A DNA stretch of 64,000 nucleotides from Plotosus lineatus (Eukaryota > Chordata > Actinopteri > Siluriformes > Plotosidae). Position 1 is the stretch's first letter; each line of letters opens with the position of its first letter. The stretch covers positions 25,007,501-25,071,500 of the forward strand of contig CM045733.1 of assembly GCA_024760905.1 (NCBI GenBank). Reading direction: 5' to 3'. A model generated the notes under the pieces. The model saw only the letters and a program-made list of their open reading frames with translations. It did no database searches and was not told where the DNA came from. Made by a program: the position numbers and the translations under genes. Positions 12,176 through 22,868 of the stretch are shown here, piece after piece.

Positions 12176-13778
12176 GTGTGTGTATGTATATATATGTATC
12201 AGTTATATAGCGTGTTACCCTTGTGTTAAGACGTCGTCACTGTGATCTTTGTGTTTACACTGTTTTGCGGACTTTTGTAACCCTAAGCAAATATGGTTGG
12301 TCAGAAGCATAAGCCTACTAGCATGGGTGCAAGTCTCATACACGGAGATGAATTAACTATCTGCTCGGATCCGCACAATCTACCATGCATACTCAGTTAA
12401 GCAAAGAAAGTTGTAAAATGAATAAAAACACAAATTACAGAACAATTACAGATATTTATTATCTTTTAGCAGAATTTTAAGAGTGTACAGTATACTTTTT
12501 GCGGCACGGTGGCGTAGTGGTTAGCACGTCCACCTCACAGCAAGAAGGCCTGGGTTCGATTCCCGGCCTGGGCGTTTCTGTGTGGAGTTTGCATGTTCTC
12601 CCCGTGCTTGTGCGGGTTTCCTCCGGGTGCTCCGGTTTCCTCCCGCAGTCCAAAGACGTGCACTGTAGGTTAATTGGCCGTTCTAAATTGACCGTAGATT
12701 CTCTCCTGCAGCGGCACTGGAACCCAGTCGTATCGGCATTTGCCCTTCCATTGGATCCTTCCGGTGGCGCCGAGACGGGGGACTTGCTGCTTGGGTAACA
12801 GCCTGTCCCTCATTACTCCCTACCCAGGCTCTGCGCACTGGGGAGTATCACCAGCTGGGGTACCAGCCAGAGCGCAGCCATAGTCCTTCGGGACTGACGG
12901 AGGCCTACCTACAGTATACTTTTTATATTAATATTCATTAGGATTTGTACTTATTCTTTGTATGCATCTCTTGAATAAAGTTTACTTACTTACTTGCATA
13001 AAAGAAAGAACTCTCAGCTTTCTGGGATTCACATCAGTGCAGGCTGTGTTCTAAATGAGTTCAACGGGACCCTTGTGCGCTTGAAAGACCGGAAGTCTGT
13101 ATAACCCACAGCAAGTACACTACTTTTGCAAGTACATTACTTTCGGTATTGAGCGCTTCACATATTGTAAGCGTTGATTGGCTGCTTTAAGCTTCATGTA
13201 AAGTAACTCGGTATAAATAAGTGACTTATTTGAAATTAATGTTGATATTATTTGATATATTTTGTTATTTTACAAGGTTATGTTTATTATAATTGATTTA
13301 GGGGTGTCTTATGAGATACAGTAATGGTGTTTATGGATGTATGGTACAGTATATGCGTCATACGTCACTGTAACCAATTGCGTTCAACTTACGTTTGGCC
13401 GTCCAGAACCAATTAAAAACGTAAGTGGGTTCAAGTCCCACTCTTTACAAGGTTGTCACTGCCCCCCCCCCCCCCCCAGTGCAGCTAACTGGGTTATCAA
13501 TTATATATACATACACACACACACACATATCTCATCAGCCATCTGTGCACATTGTTCTTGTCAATGATGTCAACTCTGTAAACATGCAATAGCCTTTTGT
13601 GGATGTCAGACAGCCTGAATCCTTCCTTCATCAAAAACTCACTGATGGCCTGTTGCTACTAAATGGAATTCATTAGGCATTTGGTATGAAAAATAAGGAT
13701 TATTATGGGTTATTACAGAGCAAGAGTTGTTCCACAAACATATATAAATTAAATGCCATATGCGAGTTCATTGAAAAG

Positions 13779-13820
<42 letters not shown>

Positions 13821-16800
13821 ATAATTCTAAACACACACACAATGTTTATCCAGGGATTTGCAAAAGGTTGAAGTCAATACGTAATCTGCTGTAACTGGTT
13901 TGTTTTGATTATATAGTAACTCATGAAAAAACAAGTGCTTACAGTGGGTTCTTCTGATGAAAATTGCTAATTCTTAAAGTTGCACACAGCAGTACAATAT
14001 CATGTGAAATCCTGTTAATTCGGTAATCCATGTACAGTAGGCCCTTGACTATTCGTGGTTTTGCACTTACGCATGCGCATATTCGTGGACTGCCGAGCAA
14101 CTGTCACGTGACTCAAATTCAGCCAATGGCTCTCCTCCTTCCTGCTGATTGGTTGAGATGTATACGCCCCTTTTTCCTCATTCGTGCACAAGTTCTCAGT
14201 GAGCCTTTTTTTTAAGTGTTTTTTTTTAAGTGTAATTACCAGTGAAGCTCTATGATGCCACTCAAACGCTGTGCGTCTTCTCTGGCGAAGCGATAGAAAA
14301 GGTAATGACGATGGATGTCTCTTCTGAAGAAATAAGACTTTCTCCTGAAGAAACGACAGTTTCTTCTGAAGTGCCTGAAGAGGAATAATCATCTGAACTG
14401 TTGTAAAGCAGTGGAGTATTAAAGTCTTTTTCAATTATTATTCCAGTACAGTACCGAAGTTAACGTTTAGTATGTTTGTGTGTGAGATTTTATGTTCTGC
14501 AGCATGTTTAACAAACGATACCAAAAGGATAAACTTGAATAATTACGCTTCATGTCCTTTTACATTGAACATGACCTCTCCAAGAGGTACAGCTATGAGA
14601 GCGCAGTCCTTTCGGATGTTTAGAACTGAGCACGCTCAACTCCGATCCTGAGCAAATATCCTATGGCAGCTCAATGTTAGCCACACCCCAGATAACAATA
14701 AACCCAGGCGGAGACCCGGCAGGCGGGGAGGGGCTGAACGACAACTCTGGAAGGTTAGCAATCCCGGTCATTCTGCCTGAAAATGTTCAGTCTGCGAAAC
14801 AAGATGGACCAGCTTCATGCTCAGATTGCAGCACAGAGGGCTCTACAGGACTGCTCCATGCTGTGTTTCTGTGAAACATGGCTCAAGGAGAGTACACCCG
14901 ACGACGCGACTACACCAGCCGGCTACACGGCCTTCAGGGAGGACCGGAGCGGCTAGCAAACAAGGCCCGCGGCGGAAGAACGGCAGATTCTCGTTAAATA
15001 AACCTGGTGTCCTGACTGTAGATTATCTCTAAACCTTGCTCTGAGAATGGAGAACATCTAACTTTGAAGTTGTGGCCATTTTGTTTACCCAGAGAACTGT
15101 TCATTTTTTCCAACAAAACAATGGGCATAGTGCAATATAAATATAATGTAATTTAGTGCAATTTCGTTATTGCAGTTATCTACTGATTTATTTATTGTAT
15201 TATTATTATTATTATTATCTTTTTCTGTTTATAACTTGACTCCTTGAATAACTGCACAAGAATTTCTATGTGTGTAAAAAAACACAAATGACTATTAAAA
15301 ATCCTGACTCCCGACCTGTAGATCCCTCTGTGTTGCAATCTGAGTATGAAGCTGGTCCATCTTGTTTCGTAGAGACTGAACATTTCCAAGCGGTATGACC
15401 AAAAGTGCTAACCTTCCACTGCTAATCAAGTGCCGGCGTTATCGTTCAGCCCCTCCAAGCCTGTCACGTCTCTGCCTGGGCTTTGTTATCCGGGGTGCGG
15501 CTAGCATTGAGCTGCTGTAGCATGTTAGCTCAGGATAGGAGTTGAGCGTGCTCAGTTCTAAATGGCCGGGACTGGGCTTGCATAGCTGTAGTCGGGTCGA
15601 CCGGTCATAGACAAGCATAATGCAAAACATGAACAAACAAAACAACAAATACAGTGGTACCTCACCTTATGAAATTAATCTGTTCCAAAGCCTTTTTTCG
15701 TAACCTGGATTTTTCGTAACTAGAACCGCATTTTGCATGTAAAACGCGTGATTCTTTCCAAGGTCCCCAATACTACCTTTTAAAAATTATAAAAAGATAC
15801 CTTTTAAGATACTTACTTTGTGTTGACCACGTCTTCTTAGCAGAGTTATAATCTTACAAATGTTTATGCAAGGTTAAAAGCCTGAGCCGAAAAATAAAGT
15901 TCCAATGAGCACACTCGAAAAACTCATGAACAAGCTGCTGCTCAAGGGAGCTGCATCATCCCTCCTAGCCAATGGGAGACCAGTGGGACGGGATGTTGGG
16001 AGATAGCTAATGGGAGAGAGCTGCGTCATCCCTCCTAGCCAAACGGAGGCCAGCGGAGTGGGATGTTGGGAGATAACCAATGGGAGACCAGCGGGGCGGG
16101 ATGTTGGGAGATAGCCAATGGGAGAGCAGCTCGTGCATTGTTTGAATGTTTGACTGGTGTGTTTTCATGTTTGTTTGGCGTGTTTGGCACGTTTCGTACA
16201 GATGCTCCCCAACTTACATTTTTGTTTGGTTCCGGACGGCCGAACGTAAGTTGAAAAAAAATAAAAAATGTAAGTTGTTACTGTATGTTCCAGTGACGTC
16301 TGACAGTCATACTGTACTATACATCCATAAATACCATTACCGTATCTCATAAACACCCCTAAATCAATTATTATAAACATAACATTGGAAAATTATATCA
16401 AATAATATCAACATTAATTTCAAATAAATTAAATTCAAGCAAAATAATTTCAAATAGATAAATTTTAATCATTCACTCATCAAATATCAAATGCAGTATC
16501 AAATATAACCTTTAACGTTCTCTATGATGCAATCTTTCTGCTTGTAAATGGTTCCGATGGTTGACGGAATGTCACTTTACATGAAGCTGAGCCAAGTCAC
16601 TTTACACTTAAAACAGTCAATCAACGCTTACAATATGTGAGGCGCTCAAAACCGAAAATAGTTCACTTGCTTGTGCTTGAGAAAAAGTGCGGGTTATACA
16701 GACTTCCAGTCTTTAAAGTGAGCAAGGGCGCCGTTAAAATACTTGTTTAGTACTCAGCCTGCACTGATGTGAATCACCAGCAGAGCGGAGAGTTCTCTTT

Positions 16801-17163
16801 CTTTTCTGGATTCGGGTTTTCATTCATTTTACAACTCTCTTTGCTTAACTGAGTATGCATGTTAGATTGCGCCGATCCGTGCAGATAGTTAATTCAGTCT
16901 TGTGAAAACTGGAAATTCCAGCATATGCCGGAAAACTTGCACCCATGCTAGTAGGCTTACGCTTCTGACCAACCATATTGGCTTAGGGTTACAAAAGTCT
17001 GCAAAACAGTGTAAACACAAAGATCACAGAGACGACGTCTCAACACAAGGGTAACACGCAGTGAACTGGGAAGCAGCAGGGCACGTTCAGTCTGTTGTTT
17101 GTAAACGATGTAGTGCCATTACGTCAGTGTACTACGTAGGTACATCTCGTACGCAAAATTTGA

Positions 17164-17195
<32 letters not shown>

Positions 17196-17385
17196 CGTTA
17201 AATGCATACACGTAAGTCGGGGAGCATCTGTATACGGAGACAAAAAAATTGAAAAAAAAATTGTTTTTGTAACCTAGATTTTTCGTTTGCTGGGACTATT
17301 ATAAGTTGAGGTACCACTGTAAAACAAATCAAAAGAAACAATATGACTCAGAACTTCGACGTCGCCTTCAAGGGAGCGCCCTCTA

Positions 17386-17419
<34 letters not shown>

Positions 17420-19485
17420 TGTATAATGTTTATATTTTATCATCAATAAATATCACAGTAAAAATTAGTTTTTCTTCATCATTACTGCATTTTACTACAT
17501 TAATACTGTATTAATGAGTAAAACTGTCTATAGAATGTGTTTAAGAAGCATATTTTAGCACATGTAATAGATACATGGTATTTTATTTCCGGTTGATCAT
17601 TTGCGCATGTAATATGATACATGGGGTTTTACTTCCGGGTACAGAACTCGCGGATCATCTTAATTCGCAGGACGGGCTGGAACCGACCCCCGCAAATAAT
17701 GAGGGTCTACTGTATGACAATTGGCCGATGATTATAGTATGTAGTTTAATTACTGGATCGTACTAAATAACATTCGGACATTCCTTTCCATTTCTCATTA
17801 ATTTCCTTGACAATTTCATAAACCTCTCCTTTTCTGTGGTACTTCTATTCGGCTGTTCCTCGCGCCCTTGGCGCCACTGTCGTCTTCGTTCCATTTGGTC
17901 TTTTGGACAGGCGGATGTACAAGTTGCTGCTACCTGTTGTAGGCTTCATCTTGCTGTACTCATTCCTACCACACAAGGAGCTCCGCTTCATTATTTACAC
18001 TTTTCCTGTTTTTAATGTAGTGGCAGCTCGTGGTTGCTCCTTCATGTAAGTAAAATAACTCACAATTTGCTATATTAAAGTATAGGTGGCGCTATGGCAT
18101 GCTTGCACAGGTTCTTTCAGGCACTCTGGTGCCATCCCACAGTTTAAAGATATGCACATTAGGCTAATTGGCTATTCTGAATTGCCACTAAGCCTGAATG
18201 GTGCAGCCATGGCCTAATAGTTAGAAAAGCTCCTTTGGGACCGGAAGGCTGCTGGTTTGATTCTCAAACGAGCAGGACAAATATGTGGTGGTGGGGGAGT
18301 GAGCTTCACCTTCCCTTCCTTCACATTCATGGTTGAAGTGCCCTTGACCAAGGCACCTAACCCCCAACTGCTTTCTGGGTACTGCAGTGTGGGGCAGCCC
18401 ACTGCTCCAAGTGTATGTGTGCTCAGTTGGGATGGGTTAAATGCAGAACCAAAATTTTCCTTGTGAGATTAATACAGTATATTAAAGTAAACTAAAGAAA
18501 TAAAAATGAAAGTGTTTATGGTTGAGTGTGTTGTACCTGTGATGTTCCTACAAGCTGTTCAGGGTGTACCTTCCTTCCCCTTGAATTGGCTAAGATAGGC
18601 TCTAGTCTCCTCTGTGATCCCAGTAAGGTTAGTCAGTTTCCAGTGACACTTTTTTTTTTAAACATTGCTGTCAATTTTGGTCCCCTTTTGATTTTGGTTT
18701 TGGTGTTGAGGCAAGACATACAGTAATAGGATTAGTATTAATTAAAATGTTGTGCAAGGCCATGGTTCGGAAACACTTGAAGCTCATTATGAAGTTTTTC
18801 TTCTTTTGTTTCAGTTTAAACAACTTCCAAAAGTCATGGCTGTATAAAATTGGGTCTGTTGCTGTAATTGGCCATTTGGTGGCAAATGGCATTTATTCGA
18901 GTATTTCGTTGTACATTTCATGTCACAACTACCCAGGAGGCAAAGCGATGCAGGAATTGCATGTGTTAGTTCCAGCTCATTCAGGCATGTTCAGTTTGTT
19001 TTTTCTCTTGAAAATTACATTTAAAAAATTAACAGGATCCTATTTTAAACCATGTCTATATGGTTTGCTTTTTAAGATGTGAACCTACACATAGGTGTAC
19101 TTGCTGCCCAGACAGGTGTGACACGCTTCATGGAGCTGAACAGCAAGTGGAGGTGAGTAGATTTTTAAAAATGTCATGCTATTTTGCATCATATATGCTG
19201 CTAAAACAGAGCAAGCTTGTTTTATTTATTTTTATTTTTTTCTGGAGGTATGACAAGAGAGAAGATCTGATGCCGACGGACCCATTAATGAAAACATACT
19301 CACATGTATTGATGGAAGAAAACACAACACTATTATCACAACTGAGTGGTTCTCACAAACCACTCCTCCACATTCAGGGATATGAACGCCTGATCATCAA
19401 CGCGTCACAATTTCCTCCGTTTAGTGTTAAACTAACCAATAGGCTTGTGCTTCTTGAGAAGTTGTCACATTCTCATTGGAGCTAG
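9636..19485 (+). CDS. alg12: alg12, ER dolichyl-P-Man alpha-1,6-mannosyltransferase
   Basis: Adds the eighth mannose (alpha-1,6) to the dolichol-linked N-glycan precursor in the ER lumen; GT22 family, multi-pass membrane protein. Nine exons join in frame: 9636-9794, 10087-10219, 10313-10486, 10650-10844, 10933-11036, 17822-18045, 18815-18984, 19077-19152 and 19248-19485. They give about 490 residues, close to the human length. The family motif [11 protein letters not shown] is in exon 1, LPNIFALP in exon 3, [10 protein letters not shown] in exon 5 and HKELRFI in exon 6. The start is the first in-frame ATG. Two introns are unusual. Intron 5 (11037-17821, 6.8 kb) has a U12-type donor ATATCCTTT and branch site TTCCTTGAC. 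Intron 7 (18985-19076) is GC-AG. The gene is divergent from creld2 and probably co-induced under ER stress. AATAAA signals follow at 19544 and 19693. Confidence 0.95.
9809..9905 (+). repeat. ATT/AAT trinucleotide microsatellite
   Basis: Interrupted ATT, AGT and AAT runs at the start of alg12 intron 1. Simple repeat, no gene. Confidence 0.85.
11037..11045 (+). promoter_or_regulatory. U12-type 5' splice site of alg12 intron 5
   Basis: ATATCCTTT directly follows the codons for NWG and is the exact minor-spliceosome (U11/U12) AT-class donor. No GT donor fits near this exon end. The continuation of the protein (TSP..LWYF) is found 6.8 kb downstream. Confidence 0.85.
11161..11923. mobile_element. 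Type A pogo/Tigger-like miniature element, copy 1
   Basis: Ends CGGTGGTACCTCACTTTATG and GTAAAGTGAGGTACCACT are inverted repeats. Internal TTTTCGTAACCTG-like and CCCATTGGCTA tracts match copy 2. It keeps the uninterrupted site (GTCTGTATACGAAAC) into which a type B element inserted in copy 2. In alg12 intron 5. Confidence 0.85.
12127..12169. repeat. AT microsatellite
   Basis: About 21 AT units inside the type B element in alg12 intron 5. Confidence 0.9.
12501..12909 (+). repeat. GCGGCACGGTGG-type tRNA-derived SINE with perfect 15 bp target duplication
   Basis: Begins GCGGCACGGTGGCGTAGTGG with B-box GGTTCGATTCC, then the fish-wide CTCCCCGTGCTTGTGCGGG body and a GC-rich unique tail. TACAGTATACTTTTT occurs at 12486-12500 and 12910-12924, so the insertion is recent and complete. 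Nested in the type B element. Confidence 0.9.
13782..13818. repeat. GT microsatellite
   Basis: About 18 GT units in alg12 intron 5; potential Z-form DNA, no gene. Confidence 0.85.
14490..15650. mobile_element. LINE fragments in opposite orientation
   Basis: 14600-14990 (plus) and 15310-15625 (minus) are copies of the same LINE 5'/endonuclease region. Both carry GAACTGAGCACGCTCAACTCC, CAAGATGGACCAGCTTCAT and a [13 protein letters not shown] endonuclease start. A 3' UTR-like part (about 15060-15305, ending GACTATTAAAAATCC) lies between. Frames are broken. The head-to-head layout suggests 5' inversion (twin priming) or two insertions. Confidence 0.65.
15652..17319. mobile_element. Type A pogo/Tigger-like miniature element, copy 2
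   Basis: Ends CAGTGGTACCTCACCTTATG and AAGTTGAGGTACCACTG, with TA at 15650-15651 and 17320-17321. The CCAATGGGAGACCAGCGGGG tract occurs three times. Interrupted by a type B element at 16199-17230. Confidence 0.9.
16199..17230. mobile_element. Type B pogo/Tigger-like miniature element, copy 2 (innermost)
   Basis: Ends CAGATGCTCCCCAACTTAC and GTAAGTCGGGGAGCATCTG, with TA at 16197-16198 and 17231-17232. Removing it restores TTTCGTATACGGAGACAAAA, as in the empty copy of type A near 11231. Confidence 0.92.
17803..17811 (+). promoter_or_regulatory. U12-type branch site of alg12 intron 5
   Basis: TTCCTTGAC fits the U12 branch consensus TTCCTTRAY, with branch A at 17810. It lies 11-13 nt before the exon 6 boundary, as minor introns require. 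Keeping frame with exon 5 puts the boundary after 17821 (intron ending AA). An AC ending would be at 17823 and would shift the frame. Confidence 0.85.
18190..18480 (+). repeat. tRNA-SINE, GCAGCCATGGCCTAATAG type
   Basis: tRNA-like head (GGCCTAATAGTTAGAAAAGC, TGGTTTGATTC), then a GCCCTTGACCAAGGCACCTAA body also seen at 43960-44150. In alg12 intron 6. Confidence 0.65.
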
Positions 19486-19734
19486 TGTTTCATGGAGACC
19501 AGAATTCGCTAGTCTGAACAAGAGAAGACTTGTTCCTCCCCTCAATAAACTTGGTGGAACAGCTAAATGACAACTAAATGTGGAATGGCTGATGGGTTAC
19601 GTTGGAGTTTTGAATCAAGGAAAGAAAAAAGAAGGAACATTCTGGAAACTTTTAGCACCCCATGCAGCATAAATCTAAAACAAAGAACATGAAATAAAAT
19701 TCATCAATTATTGTCACACCTGTCTAACATTATA

Positions 19735-19803
<69 letters not shown>

Positions 19804-20110
19804 TTATTTATGAGGGACAGACTGTCAAAATGTGTCGGGAATGGTACTTTAAATCTGCGGTTGTGGGGGATAGAACAATCAGAGGAAAAATCTTAGCTTT
19901 GTGGAACATTACAGTTCCTGCAGGGTGCATGGGATGAGTGATTTGTAAAAGGACTTCCCTGGAAATGTGTACTGTATTGACTGTGATTTCTCTTCAATGC
20001 TGGCAGTTCTCTGATCTGTTTCTAATTCAATGGCCACATATGGTAATGGATGAAATTTTTATTAATGTGTTTGTATGATTTTTTTTTTTTTTTTTTAAAT
20101 AAAGATAACT
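19486..20110 (+). terminator. alg12 3' UTR and polyadenylation signals
   Basis: After the stop codon come AATAAA at 19544-19549 and 19693-19698, then a 63 bp AT microsatellite (about 19737-19799) and a later AAATAAAG near 20097. The first two signals are the likely cleavage signals. No coding potential was seen. Confidence 0.6.
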
Positions 20111-20956
20111 GGATCATTTTTGACAAGTTAGAGCTATGTTTTTTTTTGTTGTTGTTGTTTTAAGAAGACTTATGCCACACTGCACCTATTCTTGACTCTC
20201 AAGAAAAACTGGTTTGTGTGGGCCTTGCGTCCAATTGCCAGCCAAGAGGCACCTGGGTTGTGTAACGGCTTGGTCATCTGCTCACCACTTCCCTTTCCAA
20301 AGAGTAAAAACAAACTGTAACCAGCACAAAATTTCCTGTGTAAGAATAGAAATGTTTTCACACTGCAATTTAAATGTTCTGTGTTCACTACAATGAAAAC
20401 GGATTAATATTTTTTTTAAAGATCCCAGCCAGTGTTGGGGGAAAAAACCTGTACAATTTTTTTCTTCTTCTTGTCCTTGTTTGGCAGAATGCTATTATGT
20501 AAACTCAGGTGTTATAAAAACAAAAAAATAAATTTAAACAATAGAACATGAATACAAGAAAAATTAAATAAAATATTTTATTTTTCTCCATTTCTTGTAT
20601 TCTTAAATATTGCTTTGATTTGAACCGATAATAACTAACACAGTAGTCTGTCCTGAGACGACGGCAGATATGCAGTATTTTCTGTACTATGTATATTCTG
20701 TTGAAATGCTCGCTTAAAATTTATTCCATGCCATTCAAAAAAGGTTCCCCTAAAAATACTTTACCTGTGGCCAGTGGCCCTTTCACACGTTCGGGCTGCT
20801 CACTGGGGTGTTTTTTGGTCGGAAATAGGAAGCAGTCTTGCCTACACACAAGAGGCGGAACACCAAACGTGCAAAAGCAGGAAAATCCATAAGCTACATG
20901 GCGCTAGTACCACCTGCTAAAGTCTCACACGCCAGACATTTGTATGTGCACACACT
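20111..20956. other. Intergenic, no gene seen
   Basis: Low-complexity T and A runs and unique AT-rich sequence between alg12 and a hAT element. Short open frames on both strands show no family resemblance. Confidence 0.5.
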
Positions 20957-21698
20957 GTATAGATCAGGAGTCCCCAAACTTTTTCCTGTGAGGGCCACAT
21001 AACTTTTCCCTTCTCTGATGGGGGGGACCGAGGTCACTTTGTAACAGAAAAAGTATGACGATCACATGGCTGCCTAAACGTAAACATTTATTGTTTTCCA
21101 GTAAGCCATGCATAACCAAATATTAGTGACCCTTTCCGGGGCTTTCGCAGAAAAAAAGACAGGAAATAAATAAAAGAAACGCTGCTTGCTATCAGTTGAG
21201 CAACCTGAAAGCTGCCCGAACAGACGACTGGTTCAGCCGAGCCTGGCGTACAAATTAATTCTCCTGAGCTAACGGTCCACGTTTTAGCTTTGAGAGTTTG
21301 TCTACTCGCATTTGGCCTTACAAGCGATCATACTCGTCTTTGTGACGGGATTCAGAGTGTCAGTGCAGGTTGTATTCTTTGAATACCACCACTGCTTCTT
21401 AACAGATGATACAAACAACCTTTTCTTTGCGTTGAACAAAAAAAATAATGGTTTGTCCACTGCATTCTGAATCAATTTTTCTCTTCTATAAGCTTTTCAA
21501 CATTTTTCTGTTATATTTGACAGGGGCACAGATGGCAGAAGGGTGGAATAGGGTATCATGTTCTTGGTGTGTATTAGTCTTGATCGCATGGCCAGACCAA
21601 AAAAAAAAAAAATAATAATAATGCATCTCTGGTATTGTTCAGGGAGCCAAGCCAAATGTGGAGGCAGGCCGGATAGTTTGGGGACCACTGGTATAGAT
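20957..21698 (-). mobile_element. hAT element with 8 bp target duplication and BED-finger remnant
   Basis: Terminal repeats begin CAGGAGTCCCCAAACT at 20965 and end AGTTTGGGGACCACTG at 21690. Both flanks carry GTATAGAT (20957-20964, 21691-21698), a perfect 8 bp target duplication typical of hAT transposons. On the minus strand (about 21420-21230) broken codons resemble a BED zinc finger of the GTF2IRD2/ZBED-like hAT group (FKEYNLH followed by a KDEYDRL-like segment). Internally deleted and non-coding now. Confidence 0.85.
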
Positions 21699-22501
21699 CA
21701 TCAGGCTTGAAACCGTGGCTTGGTGTCCGATGCAACACTTCCGTAGTGTAGAAGTACGTAACGTAATAATAGCTGGACTGCGCGGATGAAAGGACCCACT
21801 TGGTGCAAATAAATGTTTAAAAAGTTTTCAATTATACTTTTCCAATTTTAGTATTTTCCTACAGAAAATTCGATTAACTCTGGCAGATCCACAAATCAAG
21901 GACTCAAAAAGAATGGCCTTTAAAAAAAAAAAAAAAAAAACAAGGAACGGGTAAACATTTTATTAACAAATCACCACCAAAATGGCATGGTTTCAGTCTG
22001 ACTCTTTAGCAAATAATTTTTTGGAAATCATTTTATAAAATGTACGAATGTACATCATCTTGACATTGATCTATAATTTAATACCCCAGGGGAAAAAAAA
22101 AAAAAAAAAAAAGCGCCTGAGTAATTAGTTTTAAACAGATTGCTCACCCTGAAATTACAACACCATTTTACAATGTTATTTTTTCCCCAAGTAATAATAA
22201 TAATAATAATAATAATAAAAATACTAATTCTAATGGACAGTACCAGTAATCAATAATATCACAAGGACATACTTAAAGACATTTAAACAGTTTTCAGTCA
22301 CAGCATTTCTTTTTGGGTCGTGTATTCTTCGATATAAAAACAGTATGAAGCATCTATTTGCATTTTACATAAATCATTAAGTCAGAAGACAAACATTGTT
22401 GCACATCAAATAATATATACAGCATTTTGACCTGAAGTAGTTCATATAAGGCACAAGGAGAGAAACAAATCCATTAAAAATATCCATAAAAAGTGTACAG
22501 C

Positions 22502-22503
<2 letters not shown>

Positions 22504-22555
<52 letters not shown>
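22504..22555. repeat. CA dinucleotide microsatellite
   Basis: About 25 CA units, likely polymorphic, in the putative zbed4 3' UTR. Confidence 0.9.
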
Positions 22556-22556
<1 letters not shown>

Positions 22557-22803
22557 CTCCACCCGAAACCCTAACTCTAAGTATCCTTCCCTCCCGCACT
22601 CGCTCCCTGAAAACACTTTTCACTGGGTAGAAGACTAACTCCAGTTATCAAGCATTGAACAGTAGTATGCATACAAAACATTTATTTAACTTAACATGTG
22701 CTAGAAACTAAAACTCAGTGTAAAGTATTAAGAGTTTAAAGGGCCACCTCAGATGTGATTTGGTCCTTGGTCAGAGTTCACTGGGGTCTAAGAAAATCTT
22801 GCA

Positions 22804-22805
<2 letters not shown>

Positions 22806-22861
<56 letters not shown>
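22806..22861. repeat. CA dinucleotide microsatellite
   Basis: About 28 CA units ending eight bases before the zbed4 coding end. Confidence 0.9.
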
Positions 22862-22863
<2 letters not shown>

Positions 22864-22868
22864 TGTTC

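Larger units (their letters stand above)
11961..13425 (-). mobile_element. Type B pogo/Tigger-like miniature element, copy 1, interrupted by a SINE
   Basis: Starts CAGACGCTCCCCTACTTACG and runs in reverse to the AAACGTAAG part of the other end, where it fuses to a SINE scrap. It shares the GGTTACAAAAGTCCGCAAAA-type core and the CCAATCAACGCTTACAATAT tract with copies 16199-17230, 26850-27420 and 54308-55897. A SINE (12501-12909) and an AT run (12127-12169) lie inside. Confidence 0.8.
14035..17712. mobile_element. Type C pogo/Tigger-like element, copy 2, host of a nested stack
   Basis: Ends CAGTAGGCCCTTGACTATTC and AATAATGAGGGTCTACTG, with TA at 14033-14034 and 17713-17714. The left part matches copy 1 to about 14490 and the right part resumes at about 17395. 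The 2.9 kb between is later insertions: LINE fragments, then type A, then type B. Confidence 0.88.
21699..22868 (-). other. Probable zbed4 3' UTR and flank with CA repeats
   Basis: This AT-rich stretch lies downstream of the zbed4 stop. It contains long CA runs at 22504-22555 and 22806-22861, A runs, an AAT run near 22194 and TTTATT (AATAAA-like on the minus strand) near 22681. How far the transcript extends cannot be told from sequence. No other gene seen. Confidence 0.5.

Noticed and set aside
12505..12575. tRNA gene from A-box and B-box
   Set aside because: Part of a SINE with a perfect 15 bp target duplication.
14015..14434. 139-codon minus-strand open frame
   Set aside because: It lies across the left part of type C copy 2, has no domain, and is not kept in the other type C copies.
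17822..17824. Standard AT-AC end for the U12 intron at 17823
   Set aside because: It would put exon 6 out of frame with exon 5, whereas the position two bases earlier keeps the conserved NWGTSP reading. Transcript data could overturn this.
22504..22861. Direct-repeat array resembling CRISPR
   Set aside because: Plain CA microsatellites with no unit and spacer structure, in a vertebrate genome.
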